From Symbiodinium natans (taxonomy: Eukaryota > Sar > Dinophyceae > Suessiales > Symbiodiniaceae), in contig CAJNDS010002373.1 of NCBI GenBank assembly GCA_905221605.1, positions 354,001 to 418,000 on the forward strand: a stretch of DNA of 64,000 nucleotides, read 5' to 3'. Position 1 is the stretch's first letter. Each line of letters opens with the position of its first letter. The notes beneath the pieces are model-generated. The model was not told the origin of the DNA and did no database searches. It saw nothing but the letters and a program-made list of their open reading frames with translations. The position numbers and the translations under genes were made by a program. Shown piece by piece: positions 14,401 through 63,130 of the stretch.

Positions 14401-14933
14401 TGTTGCCCGTTCCAGCCGGCGGGATGAAGGTGCCAATCTCAGGACCCAGGGAATGCAATACTCTTCTGGTGTGGATTTAACGCTCTGTTTTGCGGCCTAT
14501 TTATGGCTTTCGGTTCGTAAGTGGCTTGACCTGAAAAAAACATGCCCGTCCCTCTCAGTGGAGGTTCCTCCTTGCTGGCTCTAACATGTCCTACCTCACC
14601 TTTTAGCAGGGACAATTAGGACGAGGCTTTCCGCCAACAAAAGGCTTGAGCTGGCCACCCTCCACCAAGGGGCAATAGCCGCGAAAGCGCCAGTCGCACC
14701 TGCAGATGCTACAATCCCGAAGCTGAAAAATTGCTGCAAACCACATCTTCAACCCTAAACCCTACAGAAACCACAGGATCCTGAAGTAGGTGACCGGGGA
14801 AACGGGTCCGAACCCCCAGAACTAGGAAACCTGTCCCCAGCCACTAGCCGCACCAGCAATAGAACAGGTGCAGTTGTTGTCGCTGCCACAAACAAGCTCG
14901 GCTCCGCGCCGTTGACCATCCCAGGTCGGCCAC
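2414..14933 (-). CDS. SulP-family anion (sulfate) transporter with STAS domain, multi-exon, N-terminus not found
   Basis: Membrane anion (sulfate/bicarbonate-type) transporter of the SulP family, reconstructed from minus-strand exons in family order: 14841-14933 (GGRPGMVNGA), 13893-13960 (VMLAGLLMVVVSVTKLSRF), 12905-12970 (VMLGFCNGLAIVIGLSQLHP), 12050-12092, 11711-11783 (VIPSSLLAIITAIVIEQP), 10512-10556 (ATIRDVSEFTLDTA), tentatively 10290-10338 and 9880-9940, 8229-8305 (AMGAANVLSGFLGGMGG), 7842-7901 (NAMIGLSTVNCLNGGKGRL), 7443-7501 (FIPVAALAGIMLV), 7183-7202 (VVLHTF), 6897-6972 (WFTIPMILAAFLPKSMREK), 6719-6756, 4288-4352 (TNIAVAVGVGVAICSVSYAW), 3721-3772 (YFIHGPFFFTSANRF), 3078-3131 (STAS core, LFDYSAM) and 2414-2516 (GKQIVFKSLCSKSTKLINKA, then stop). 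Several junction phases match, e.g. 8229 to 7901 and 7443 to 7202 to 6972. The first transmembrane exons are missing, probably in 15-18 kb. The 6718-4353 intron carries another gene. Substrate is inferred from the family only. Confidence 0.9.
5105..6369 (-). pseudogene. Secreted cysteine-containing protein gene nested in a SulP intron, frame-disrupted
   Basis: Minus-strand coding region starting at an ATG at 6369 with a clear signal peptide (MARMTLLSLAFSFVGLCLPL). The mature part continues in frame (VTVTTEKRNYSQTWWYDAAN) to about 6003. Homologous-looking sequence then continues in a second frame (LDGEQCASWTW, near 5.9 kb), moves to a third frame around 5760-5660 (VTVSSESVKTNFSVSDIKVG, then PADVFDLPRAC), and returns to the second frame to a Cys-rich end (GRCPDTHITESCSW...CIAEYVCGKAG) and a stop at 5105. 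Two compensating shifts bracket the middle block. The layout resembles dinoflagellate extracellular proteins with a LolA-like beta fold, but I cannot name the family. The gene lies wholly inside the SulP intron 6718-4353 on the same strand. Either it is a decayed duplicate or short introns mimic the frameshifts. Confidence 0.55.
10601..10980. repeat. Interstitial telomere-like CCCTAAA patches
   Basis: The segment is rich in CCCTAAACCCT and its complement GGGTTTAG, the plant/dinoflagellate-type telomere heptamer, in degenerate clusters (e.g. 10602-10640 and 10905-10965). It lies in a SulP intron. No long uniform array is present. Confidence 0.5.
12433..12450 (+). repeat. Poly-C tract (18 nt)
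   Basis: Uninterrupted run of C, i.e. G on the transcribed minus strand, in a SulP intron. Similar tracts occur at 14037-14049 (G), 24312-24324 (C), 30678-30695 (G), 49392-49420 (C-rich), 50854-50912 (G-rich) and 56146-56175 (C). Confidence 0.95.
14062..14300. repeat. Degenerate minisatellite, period about 25 bp
   Basis: About nine imperfect copies of a unit resembling GCACTTTCAAATTGAGGC, spaced about 25 bp apart. Clear copies are near 14120, 14195 and 14245. It is intronic in the SulP gene and has no coding sense. Confidence 0.8.
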
Positions 14934-17900
14934 CGAAAGCACTGCAAATGAAACCTTGGAAGACTTCTTATGCTTTGACAGTGTGGGAGGAGCTCTCGAC
15001 ACGCCCTATAGGTATAACAGCCTTCGGATGGCCCTCGAAACTATCCCGCGAGCGCGGGTCCCGCACCCCGAAACCCAAAGCGCCGGCGCCGGCGTCTCCT
15101 TGCAGACACGCGGCCTACTATCCAGGCGGCGTGCAAAGCAATCGGGGGCTTGATGTTGGCCTTGTGGTTTGATTGCACTCGGTCACAGCGAGGCCGTGCG
15201 ATAAATTCCTTCTGACTGATGACTGCCCAAAACAGCACCGGTGCCCCAACCCTAAATCCCAGCTCAGTGCTGCGCCATGAAGGCAAAGGCCACCTCGATT
15301 GTGGTTCGAGGAGACATTTAAGTCCGCTAGAGACGATGGCGATGATTGGAGTCGCGTAGCTTTCATTAGAAACGGCAGTGCCTTTACATGCGTACTGACC
15401 TCAACTCCGAAGCTCTAGCTTGGAACTCCTAACTGCGTGAACCGAGAAGAAAATCGTAGTTCCCAAGCCCACCGATAAGAACCCGTCCATCCAGCAAAGT
15501 CTTTATTTGCGAACCCTGATTTGGGAACTAAGCGGCCCACATGCATCGTACCGGCTGGTCATTGCGTGGCCAAGGCGCTGATTCTGGGATTTGGGCGAAG
15601 CAGATCGTCACACCTGGATGACCGGGCACGCGTTCTCTTTGTGCCTCCTTCTTGCGGTAGCATGATTTGATTCACCTCTCGGCCACCCGACATCACCACA
15701 GAAGCGCGCTACGGCAAGGCTTTAAGCACACGTCGGTGGGTTCGCTTCAGCGACTTGCCTATTTCAGATGTCGTGGACGTTAACTGCGGTACAGTTCGCC
15801 CGTGAAATGCTCTACAGATTCGGCGCATCCGGCAGGACACACAGGGAGCTGAGTCGTCTACTAGCCGAACCCTGTTAGCCTCAAGAGCTTGCCTGCAGGG
15901 TCTGCCCATGTGCTACAAACCTTGCTGCCAGGATGCCGAGAAGCACCTCTCGAACGACGTATTCTGTAGTCACACCCTCACCTGCGACAACGGTAAGCGG
16001 CTGAGATCCTTGCTCTGCTGCCGCCAAGCGTGAGTGGACAAGCAGATATGCTTTTCCCCACTGGGCTGCAACCCGACATGAAGTAGCCAGCTCACCTAGT
16101 TCGAAACATGTTGTATCACAACGGGAAAAGGAGCAAGAGAGGGATAGAAGAGAGACAAACAGACGAAGTTCTACTGTGTGTCGTTTTCAACACCTCGACG
16201 AAGTCATCCTCGTCTTCAAAACCGGGTTTCGACCCGATTTTGTGCCCAGAAAAACGAGAAAGCGAGCTTCCCCAACTTGAAAAAAGAAGGCCCAGAACAA
16301 TTCGCCGCAGAACTGGGCCACTGCATGATGCTGTAAATCCTGACAAAAGCCAACAGCATCACCTGGCCAAGCTACCTAATTTCAATTTCAAGGCCGAAGG
16401 CTCCACTGAATGGAGATTACGCCCTGGCATGCCTGCAAGTTTAAAGGTCTGACACCTGTGGGGCATGGGAGAGTCCTGCTGTGGCAGCCCAGCCACCGTA
16501 TTTTCCGAGATAGCGCTCGAAGATGCTCTTGCCTGTGAGGCCAACAGCTGAGTAGCACATTGGCAGCATAAGCTTTGGAGGGTCAAGTCCCCCAACCCCA
16601 AGCATCACAGGAAATGTGCGACAGCCACGATGCTGCATAAAATCTTGTGCACCCTGCGACCCTTTCAGCGTGTGCCTTCTCCATCGGGGCGCAGTGCGGA
16701 GCTTGACATCTTCCCGGCTTCCTTGGCAGTTTGCAGGTCCAAGACTAAGATTGAAAGGACGATGCGGGTTTCAGGTTGCGGCGACAGCTTTTTCCTCCTG
16801 GACATGTTATTCGGCCGGCTGAATGGGCATTTCACACTACATCCCTGCGGGATGTCCAGGCGACGTGACCGCTTAGATGGAAAATTCACATGCACACCAA
16901 AATCGTGGGCTCTTTCTTCAGTCCGGGGATGGATGTTGGCCGTCCATTACCATCTATGCAGCAAATTACAACTGTAAACCCAGTTGAAGGGAGGGGGAGC
17001 CGAGATTGGATATGTTCCGTCTCTCATCCTACAAACCAACCTCCAACTGCCTTCCAAGCATTTCCAAGCCGAAACCGAGTCGCCCGCAAGGGAAAAAAAT
17101 GGCCGCAGCACCAGGGTCTAGCTGGCAGTACTTGCTGAGGGCCAACAGCTGCCAACCGGGAATGCATCTGCAGACCGCTCGCTCCCGACATCCGCGCTCT
17201 CTAAAAACATTTATTCAAGGTCGCGGTATCGTGGGAACAAGTTGTTCCGAACAACATGGTGCGGCCAGGATCCATACAGATTGAGGCTCCAAGCTACAGC
17301 TGGGGTGCCCAGCAGGTTCAGGGTTTAGGGTCGCAAGATCTTCTCAATACTCTGCTATACAGAAAGCCTTGCATGCATCAGCAAACAATGGATATATGAT
17401 ATGTGCGTGTGTCTCTATCTATAATGTAAGTTCATGTCTCCGTGTAAAGATATGCGCACATACAAACACATTTACACGTGCGCTGCTGCTTCACGAGCAG
17501 TTTCAAGAGGTGGAGAGATATCCTGGCAGGACCGAGGCCTTAGTTGAGGTTCTGAGTCCCTATAAATATGGACTCCTGGACTCCTGACACTTGTTTTGTG
17601 ATTCTTGATGTGGGAACATGTCTCAAAGAAGCTTGGGAAGGTGGAGGGTTTGGGGCGATCGGAGCGAGTTATTAGGAACCCATTTTGACACGCCACTCTC
17701 TTTCTCTCGCAGCAGACGGAATGTGAGCCATCCGAAAATCGGCCGCAGTAGCCATCGATTCTGAAAATGCTGAAACAGGCCGGTGAAACGAACTCCCCCC
17801 GGAAAACTTGAGCCCTAATCTCTATCCGTTTCGAGGACTGTGCCTATCAATACCCTGAGCTCTGAGCCCCTGATATCCCTGGCCGGCTCGAGGTTCATCG

Positions 17901-18189
17901 ATGGCCCACGCGGCACAGGAAAATTGCGAGCGTAATAGGTAACAGATAAGGTGAAGGCGAGGTTTGGGCTGCCATGTGGCTGTAGCGAGTTGGCACAAGG
18001 ATCAACACTTGAAGTTCAAAGGCTTTAAAGCGCAGGTTCAAAGCTATACACATCTTTGCCAACATTATTTCTCCATGCAGCCCTGATCCCAGGCCTGCAA
18101 GCGACCGTGTGGAGACTAGTCTTGAAAGAAGCTGTCCTGGGCAGAGCGATGGTTCCTTCGTTCACAGGCTTGAATGGCTTGAAGCCCTC
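14934..18189. other. Probable 5' part of the SulP gene / intergenic spacer; one unassigned candidate exon
   Basis: The first SulP membrane segments should lie here but I could not place them. A minus-strand stretch at about 16490-16575 (LMLPMCYSAVGLTGKSIFER) has exon-like composition but no certain family match. A short telomere-like motif is at 17320-17332. The HisRS stop codon at 18190 marks the upstream limit. Confidence 0.35.
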
Positions 18190-54169
<35,980 letters not shown>

Positions 54170-56144
54170 GCTCGACTGTCCAAGCAGTTTGGGGTAGGGC
54201 TGACAGGCGGATCTCAGCTCAAGCTTGAGCTCAGGCAGCTTCACATTCCACAGCTTCGACCACCCCCGCTACGTTTGCATGAGAAATGACCATTGCCCAG
54301 GCTAAGGAGAAAAAGCACGCACCTTGAAGCTTCGCTGCAAAAACAAAAGCACAGTTTCAGAAGCAGTTGGTCGCGCCAAGACATGTGCTACTAGCTAGTA
54401 TTTGAATGGTGGTTTGACTCGGGCTCGGCTGGCTTCTTGTATTTACCACCTTGCACATGGTGCGGATGCCTCGGGCTCGTCTTTGGCGGCTTTGCTTTTT
54501 GCGCGCCGCTGTACCTGGGCCAACAGCAATGGGATCAAATATGAGGGTCAAGGATGGCAGAATGCTATTGCACTTGGAGTTGCTGGTCGAGGTTTAGAAT
54601 CTTGCCGACATGCTTGAAACTGTTGCTCAGCTGCTCAGGCCAGAATCAAAAGCAGTCTTAGACCTTCAAACAGGCCCACCCCAGTTTCTCAAACGTGCCC
54701 ACTGCGTCCTGAAGCGTAAGTGCCGGTACTATGTATGAGCCGACAAAGCAGACACTGCAAACGAAACTCCACTGGCCCTGCACTACCAGTGCGGTTTAAT
54801 AAGAATACGGGGCTAGGGCTTGGTTGTGAAAACCAAAAGCAGTGTACGGCTAGCAGGCTAGCAAGTCAGCACAAGGACGGCATTGCAAACTGCAACTAGT
54901 ATCTGAAAGTCCAGCTGGGGGCCAGTGGTGAGCACGGGTTTGCTGCCTGCACGCCTCAAGGAGAGAAACTGAGCCACAGGCGCAGTGATGGCCAAGCCAC
55001 CTCCACCAGACTCTAACGCTGCTAAAGCTCATGCTTGCTTTTTCTCAGTCCGGACCTCGAGGAGCTCGTAGGAGCCAGGCCTCTGAAGAGGGCTCACATT
55101 GCTGGGAAGCGGTATGCTTCTAAAAAAAACTACGCAGCCACTGCAACTGCCGACACTGACCCCGCAAATGTGGTAGGCAGATACGAGTCCGAGCATCTGA
55201 GAAGAGAAGGTCCGACTTTGAGGACTCAGGCCCCTGCGAGATCCCCTGAAGCGGCTGGCTGGTGCCTAAAGCAGAGGTGAGAAACTGTGGCCCCCCCGAA
55301 TCCTAGGCTACGGTACCAGACGTGGCTGTTTCTGTGAAAGCTTTCTGCTGGATTCGGAGGCCCTTAGATGCAAGGTCTTCTTTGTGTGAAGAGCTTCCAA
55401 CTTCGGGTTCCGGGGGACCACTGCATGCCAGGCATGCCAGGTGGCCACCCTCGCAATCCGGGCGGATTTTGTCCCAGATGCGAAAGCCTCGCAGGGAGTT
55501 CGTGCTTCTGGGTGAGAGATCGGATCTTGGCTTGGGATCTACATTTCCCGAGTATTTCCTAGAAACCTTGGGTTTGTTAATAAAGAGGTGGGATAAAAGA
55601 TGGAACAAAGAGTTGCTTCCGTTTTTTCATGCTTCTCTGCATTCGGCGATACCTTTGTTTTGCATCCAGGACGACGTGTCGGTTTCCCTTGGTTTGGCCC
55701 TTGTTTGACACGTCATGATGCATTTCCCTCAACCTGTCTGACAACTTGTTTGACCTCGTTGCTAGGCCTGAGGATCACACACATCTTGAGCTTGCGTATC
55801 TGATGCTGGACTTGGCTTGCAGAAAGCATCTGAAAGACTCCAAATCTCAGACCTCTGCCGCCCCTGCGACCGCCAAGGAAGCTGCAGCCACGGCTGCAGC
55901 GGAAAACGACGTCCGGCCTTGGTTTGCATCCTCGCCCGGGAGATGCTGTCAACAAAGTTCCAATCACCGAGTTCTGGTCATACTCGCTCGTATTCACGCA
56001 CCCTCTTTTCGCATGTATGTCAGGTGGAAGCCCTGCTTAGACCAAGGGCCATGCTATAACCAGGCTCCTGCTTCTGCTGATCGGCTCCAATTCTCTCGTT
56101 CGCTTTCTGCAACTGTCATTCGTAGCATCAGAGCCTTGGAGCCC

Positions 56145-56185
<41 letters not shown>

Positions 56186-57409
56186 AAGTAGTAATAATAA
56201 CAGTTAGAGTAATAAACTTCCCAGAAGCAAACGACCCAGCTGTGAACTCTCCCTGCGCGACCTGAACCACATCCACATTGCCAAAAGCCTTGACGCAAAA
56301 GCCTTGAGCCCTTCGCCAGTTCAGAAGTTTCAGAGCTCCCGGCTGCCGGACACCTTGATCCAAACCCGGGAGTCAGGCTTCTTGAAGAAGGTTGTGGCCT
56401 TCAAGAGGGCGGACAGGGGATGGCGAGCGCCAGCCCCGAAAACATTCAAACTCATGCAGAAAGACATTCAGCAGTGGAATCCAGTACGACCAGACACGCA
56501 CTGTGACCACCCTGTTCAGACAGAAGTTTGACCAGTGCATGACACCCCTCCGCCTTGGCAACGAAGGGTCGAAGGGAGACTACCGGCATCGGACCCTTCT
56601 ACTCGAAGAACTCTTTGAGATTGAAGGTCGCCCTGATGGGCCTTCAACGTCGTCTGGGATGCTGGACGAGGCCATGGAAAGCTCGGCAGGCCCGCTTCAA
56701 GGCGAGCCATCAGTGCTACAAGTGCTCGCGATGTCGGGGTGAAGGACTTGCTCGGGAGGTTGATTCGAGGACGAGGCTTTGAGTTTTGGGATCTTTTGAG
56801 GGGCGGTGGGGGCCTGTGGGTCTGGGACTGCGCAGTCCAGTCCTCAAATTAGCCCTTGCTTTGGCATGCCACAAGCTTGGGAGCCCGCACAGCCAACATG
56901 CACCTGTTTTTTTGCAAGGTGTTCTCACCAGTGTCGTACCATCGCAGAGTTGTGCTCCACACCCAGTGCATGCACCTAAGTCAACACCTGTGGAAATTTT
57001 TCACATCCTGCAGCTGGCAGCTGCAGTTGTTTTACCGTACCAATTGCCACCTTGTACTGTAGGCCAGAAGCACTTGATGCACAGTAGCGTGACAACTCAA
57101 GATGCGCTAGACGTAGAACCAAGCCACCCCTCAAGAAAAGCACCAGAGACATGAAAGCGAAACAAATAAGCTTAATAAACGCACGAGCACCCCGCCCTCT
57201 TTCCGCTTGAGCCCGAAGACTGCATGTGAGACGGCTGCCCGACTGGACAATCCACCCTGCCTGGGTCACCGGGCCACCGGGATTGTGTACCAGGACCCCT
57301 TCCCGCTCCTTATGGAAACTCGGAATCCTTTACAGCATCGTGCACTGTCATGGGTTGCTAAACCCTGCAAATACATTAACCCTGCATTGTTCTATCTCCA
57401 GCCAGGCCT
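54170..57409. other. HisRS 5' region and spacer; no certain gene
   Basis: Should hold the HisRS start codon and any targeting peptide. In the exon frame the minus strand stays open to 54244 without an ATG, so another upstream exon is likely. Other short open frames (e.g. 55746-55920 plus, 56392-56742 plus) have no recognisable motif. It holds a 30-nt C tract followed by A (56146-56187). Confidence 0.35.
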
Positions 57410-60400
57410 TCACGGCTCCGGAAGGTCCTCGCTGACCTCGGCGCCCTCGCTGCTCTCGGCGCTGCCCTCACCGCTGCCCTCACCGCTGCCCTCGCTGCTG
57501 TCTGGGCGCTGGCGCGCCTTTAGAAGAGCTTCAAGCAGCTTCTTGTCATGCAACGCAAACTAGCAACGTTAGCTTTTTCGGTTTTGCTTCGGGTCTCCGG
57601 CCTTTCACCTGCGGATTGAATCCTTGATTCTATGAAACTGACAACAAATGAGGGACAGATCCATGTATGGCTTTGGTGGTGACTGTGAACTGACGTCACT
57701 GCATGATGAATGTGTGAACTCAAAGGGTGACTAGATTGACTAGATGTGAATTTCATCTGGCATGTGTTTCCTTGTCCTTAATGCAGTAATGGGATGTACA
57801 AGGTCGTTCCACGAACTATTGCGCAATCATCAAACTGATGACGAGTGTAAGGCTTAGTTCCTCTGCGTGGATAAGGGTGCGACGGCGAATTCGATGGCAG
57901 ATATACATGATACCAGTGGTAATGAAATGGCAAATCCTTTGTTGAACCAGGTGAAGCCACACCACGTCACAACCCCATTCCCTGCTGCCTTGGGATGTGA
58001 CCTTGCTTCCCTCAACCCCCCAGAACTTCTGGACACAATTTGAGGAGCCCAAAAGACGCGGCGTTTTGGGCTACTGGTCTGGGTTGAAACCAGTTTTCAG
58101 AGAGAACTGCTGGAGCAGGAGACCTTCTCCGCACCTTGCCCTGCCCTGGTCCATGCCTTGTACGTCATCAGCGTATGGAATGCCGGCCTGAGTGCCCATG
58201 CCAACTTTCAAATCACAAGCGCAATCACAATCATTGCTGTGATCGATGTCGTCGCCATCGTAGTCGTCGTCGTAGAAGTAGTAGTCGTAGAAGTAGTCGT
58301 CGTAACAGCAGTAGCAGTAGCAGAAGCAGTAGCAGAAGCAGTAGCAGTAGAAGTAGTAGCAGCAGTAGCAATAGTAGTAGTAGGAGGAGGCGGAGGAATA
58401 TTTGTCTATCATGAATCGCAGGAGCAGCGGCAGCAAGATTACCTGTTCCTCAGCACGACCACATGCGGAGAAGATGTTCGTGCGCACAGTCCTTGCATAC
58501 CAAGACTAATCAAGGCCAGAAGGAGTTGGCTGCATCAAAGTTGCGTGAGATCAGCACTGAAGGTGTCCATGGGACCCTGGCCATAGAGGTCCTTGAGACC
58601 ACTATCACCGCTGCAAAGCTCATGATTACGGCAACGACCACTCTGCCTAGAGCCACTGCGACGACAGCATGGATTGAAAGAAATCTCACTGCTACTACCC
58701 TTTTGACAACATTCTTGCGGCCCTAAACTCCTCAACTTCCGCAGCTAGAGACAAGTGGGATGATTGCAAGCCCAAGAAGCGCCAATAATCAGCCGTGCCT
58801 GCTTTGCAACCTGCGCACTTCCAGTGTCACGTTAAGCGCCCGTGTGCAGAAGGAGCGCGGCTCCATGCCGTGACCCTTTTTTCTTGGTTGTCCAATGGCA
58901 TTATCATGCAATGCTTACGGATACGGCTCAAGCTCAAAAAACATCCTCACAACCTGACCTACGACTTCTGCTGCGCGCAAGGCAAGAACAACTCTAAGCT
59001 TTTCAGTTCCCCGAAAGTGTAGCTTTAGCAACTTTAGCAGCTGCAGTTTCTCATGGGGTGCAAGCTTCCAGCCTGTCGGATGCGCTCCATGGTCTCGTAG
59101 CGCGCATCGTCGTCCGGCCCTGGAAGGGACAATGAAACAAAGAAACCCTGAGCTGGAGACCTGAGAGTCCTGAACGGTCGTGAGGGGTCGTGAGGGGTCC
59201 TGAGGGGTTGAGAGGGTTCCGCGTCGTCCCCAACCAGGTCTGCTGCCTTCTATGTTTGATACACGACTGATGTCAGCAAGGGGCAGGTGGTGTGTTGCTA
59301 CGCAACGCTCCAACGCCGCCCCAGCTGATTTGCAAACAACTTAAGCGCCTTCAAAACAACAACAAACTGAAAACCAGGCATTCCAGCTTCGTCCTGCCTA
59401 GAACTGCTATCATCTGGCGATCCACATCCTGCAGTATGTGGCTATCACCGCATCACAGAGGAGCTGGCGCAAGGAGAATATACATGTCTCCCGAACGAGG
59501 AGACTCAAGAAGGTCCCTTGAACTGGGAGGGGCATGATATGCAAGTACTGGCGCGAGGAGGTCTCCGGGCAGTTGCTGGTACTAGCAAAGCTTGGCATCA
59601 AAGCTATGCATACGTTGTCTAGGATCCTCGGGCACAGCTTTGCACAGCTTTGCACACACTCTTTCTGCACACGTCGAAAAACCCCGATGAAGTCAAATCT
59701 GAACCGAGTTGGAACAGCCTTGACCAGACTTTCGATAGCGGGCGCCAGTCGCTCCCAAGGCACCTCGAAATCAGAAGCGGGCAAGACGTGGTTCCAAGAT
59801 GTTCCAAGTTTTCAGGTTTGTAATGGGCATCAGTACAGTTGGTCGTCGGATTCTCGGCATTAACTAGCTTCTCTGCCAAGTTAATACCACTTCATCGACA
59901 TCATGTGGAACTTTGCCATGGAACTTCTGTATCGCCGCTTCAACAATGTGCAAGTTCCCTCAGACTTCTTGAAATCCACGACCCTCAGCCTTCTGTAGCG
60001 GGCTAAAGCCTTGGAGCAGCAAGCCTGCCAAAACACAAAGAAAGCCCAGGCACCATGGCCGCCATGAGCTGCCCGCCAGAACCATCCAAGTCTGGCGCGC
60101 CTAAGGGGCAGAACCAAGCTCGGACTTTCGGTTCCGAATTCGAAATGGAGAAGCTCTCCCTTAGTGGTGCTACCTCCCAGGAAGTGTTTCTCGGGTCTAG
60201 CAAGACTAACTACCAAGAAAGCTTCTCAGGAGGCCGAGCCTGGAAGGTCACTTTCGCATCGCTCTTATGGACTCTTACGTTTTGCATCTGTGCAAGTCGT
60301 GTGCCTGCAACCTCCACGGGGGTGAGCTGGTCCCGCAGGATGTTGTTCCTGAGCTGCGTGCCCCTGACAAAGATTTGCTGCTGTACGCAAGCGCTGTGAT

Positions 60401-63130
60401 CAGGTTGGAGGGTGGATTGTTGGGAGGATTCGTGGCACAGGATGCGATTTTATGCGATTTTGTAAGGTTGGGAAAGGAGTTTAGAGGCATCCCAGAGAGC
60501 ATCCTTCAAAGCCTCGGCCTACCGAGGCTTACCCCCAATTTCAGTGCCCAGCATCCGGATGTTCTCGTCTTCGATTCTCAGGAGCTTGTTGAGCATGGCT
60601 TTGACCCTAGAGGCCTTCTTCTCCAGCTCCTTTGGGCTGATTGAGACTGATAGTGGATTGAAGACATTGGAAGACCCAATGCTTTCTTTCAAACTCCCCG
60701 TCTCATGAGCCGCTGCCTCCTGCATGACGGTGCTGATATGCATCAGCGCACGAACTTTGTCGCCGTCCCCCTGCTGCTGGGCCTGAAGGGCTACCATATC
60801 TGATGGGTTCTGGCTTGGGGCTGAACTTTGCCGGGCGATGTACAGTGCAAGAAAAGCTGGCACGGGGTGTAGAACCTGATTCGCCGTTCCACAGGAAGTG
60901 GCATGGGCCCGCTGTGGGGGTTTCATCGTGAACCAACATGGACGACTTGCTGCCATCGAAAATGGAAAGGCTGGCTGTCATCACCGATCCCCCCCGAGCC
61001 GAGGCCAGCCTGGCAAACACCTCTACGAAAGCTGAGTGGCGCGTGAACGCTGAGATTTGGGTATGCCCCGGCATGTTGAAGTGTTCCTCGACCTCCCTGT
61101 TTACTCGGGCCACAGTACCGGGTACAGCTGAACTGCCATTTCAAACTGGACCCAGGGGAAGGGTCAGAGGGTTCGGGCCTGCTTGAAAGCTGTTGCAACT
61201 TCCTGCAGCAGAGAGAGTCCTGAGTCCGAAGCCTCAAGGCATCCCAGAACCCTTGCAATCTCGGCCTCCGCAACGTTGAGTTGCAAAACCATCAGCACCG
61301 GCAGCGGGCTCCTGAGCAAGCCATGGACCCCAAAACCCGGACATGCCACATCCTGAAGCCCAAAGTAGGATCGAAGCCCCTCAACCCTAACTGTTGAATT
61401 TAGACCGTGAGACCGTGAGTCGCTTGAGCCTCTGAATCCTAGATTGTGAGCGTGAAGCAACTCTGCAACCCAGGCACTCGACTTTCTTCAGCATCTTGCG
61501 GATGCGGACGTTGACCTTAAGGCACAGCTGTGCATGAAAAGGTATGAATGCACATGACAGCTTGCGGGCGTGTTGTGCACCTGCTGTATGCAAGCGCTGG
61601 CATGTCTGCAGATGGAGCACGTCTCCATCCGCGTTGTTGATCAAGTCTTCCTGAGCTGGGTGTTGGATCTCTCCGGCTTCAGAACGAAGACATCTAATCC
61701 CGAGGCTTAGTGAAAAAGATGTGGCAAAGTCTGGCGGTTACCATTGGACAGCCAAGGCATGCGAGCGAAAGCTTTCGAAAGCCACGCTTCTAGGACTCCC
61801 TTGGCTGAAGCGAGCCGTTTTTCCATGGCCACCTTCGGACGAGGAGCTGTGGAGGGCTGAAAGGGGCATGAGTCATGAGGCTGCTTCTGCCACCCCGCTG
61901 GGGCGAACCGCACACTGCAAGGCAAAAGTCTGTAACTGTACAGATTGGGGCTGTCTCGAATGCCTGGCCCATCGAAGCGGTAAAGAATGAGCTGGGCTCG
62001 TTCCAGCCAAAAGAATGGCTCCATACGACCGAGGGGCTACCTGAAATACCCTGGTGAGCCATAAGCTCTCCGAGCGGACCTGGATGGCGGCCCCTACACG
62101 CTGCGCTGCGACGTGCTCCGAATCTTCTGGATCCGAGACCTCTGCACTATGGCACAGCACATGAGGGAGGGGGGGCGGGGCGGAAGCATGCCCATCCACC
62201 TCCATGACAGATGCAGCTGTTTCTTAACTTGGGAGTTTAGGCCTTGCTTTTCATGTTTCAAGGTTCCTAGCTGAGTCATCTGCATCGTCCCGAGCGCAGA
62301 TATGAATCAAACTCGGCCAGCCTTCCCAAACGCCCCTTTAGCGGACATGACAGGCCTTCGCCCGCAGAACTGACAAGTCATCTGGGGACACTTGTGCGAA
62401 CACCTCCTGTCGAGGGCCATGGTGCTAGTCGTGTTGTTTCTTGAATTCTGGGCCTCTGACGTGGGAGAGTTGAAGCTCAGCCTGAGAGTCTTACACAATC
62501 TTCGAGTGGCTTTTGGGACGGGCTTCTTGCTCAGAGCAATGCGTGGTTTCTTGTGCCACCTGTGAGTCGACTTTCGCCTCCTTGGCGAGCGAGTCGCAAT
62601 GCCAGCACTACACTTTAGACCGGCGTGCGAAGCGCGACGTGACGGCAACCGTGTCCATACAACTCGGGGAATACGTGCCGCATCCAATTAAAGGTCTCTG
62701 CCCTGGATCCCAGATCTAAGATTGCTTCCGGATGCTTCCGGAGGCTCGGAAAAGATGCATGAGAATCCATGCTGAGAAAAGGTAAAGCCTCCACCATGAC
62801 ACTCGTCTCAAACAGCCATGATTCCTTCTAAGTTTGGAGTCGGAACCGGAAATGCCCCAACTTCCTCCTTCCTTTAGGGCTAGCCAGATGGTCTTGAAGA
62901 AGATCGTGTCTTCTCTCGAAATTCGAACAATGCAGAATCCCAGGATGTAAAGCCCTTTGTGGAGCTCCAAGAGAATCTAACCACACACCCTAGGCCCACC
63001 ATTGTGGAATACACCTCGAAGTTGAAAGCTCGGCCACGTTTCCTAAGCCCAAAGACCACCGACTCCCGAGTCCCACCAGCTACTCGGCCCCAGCTCCTCG
63101 ACGCGCTCTTCAAGGGCGACCCCTTGGGGC
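57410..63130 (-). CDS. Unidentified minus-strand gene(s), several exon-like segments
   Basis: Exon-like minus-strand segments with AG|G acceptors in places: ~63040-63125 (GVPQGVALEERVEELGPSSW), ~61735-61830 (RLASAKGVLEAWLSKAFARM), ~61615-61655 (EDLINNADGDVLHLQ), ~61490-61530 (LKVNVRIRKMLKKVE), ~61175-61290 (LNVAEAEIARVLGCLE), ~60945-61110 (VNREVEEHFNMPGHTQISAF), ~60690-60790 (KVRALMHISTVMQEAAAHE), ~60560-60650 (KELEKKASRVKAMLNKLLRI), ~59880-59940 (LHIVEAAIQKFHGKVPHDVD), ~59720-59784 (DFEVPWERLAPAIESLV), ~59060-59120 (PDDDARYETMERIRQAG), and a final exon ~57540-57410 ending in an acidic Ser/Glu/Gly tail (SSEGSGEGSGEGSAESS) and a stop at 57410-57412. Mostly helical, charged segments. I recognise no family, and cannot tell whether this is one gene or two. 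Confidence 0.45.
58230..58400. repeat. Second trinucleotide array (GTC/GTA/GCA mixture)
   Basis: About 170 bp of imperfect 3-bp repeats (GTCGTAGTA, AGCAGTAGCAG). Smaller and more degenerate than the 25.2-26.2 kb array. In an intron of the unidentified 57-63 kb gene. Confidence 0.9.
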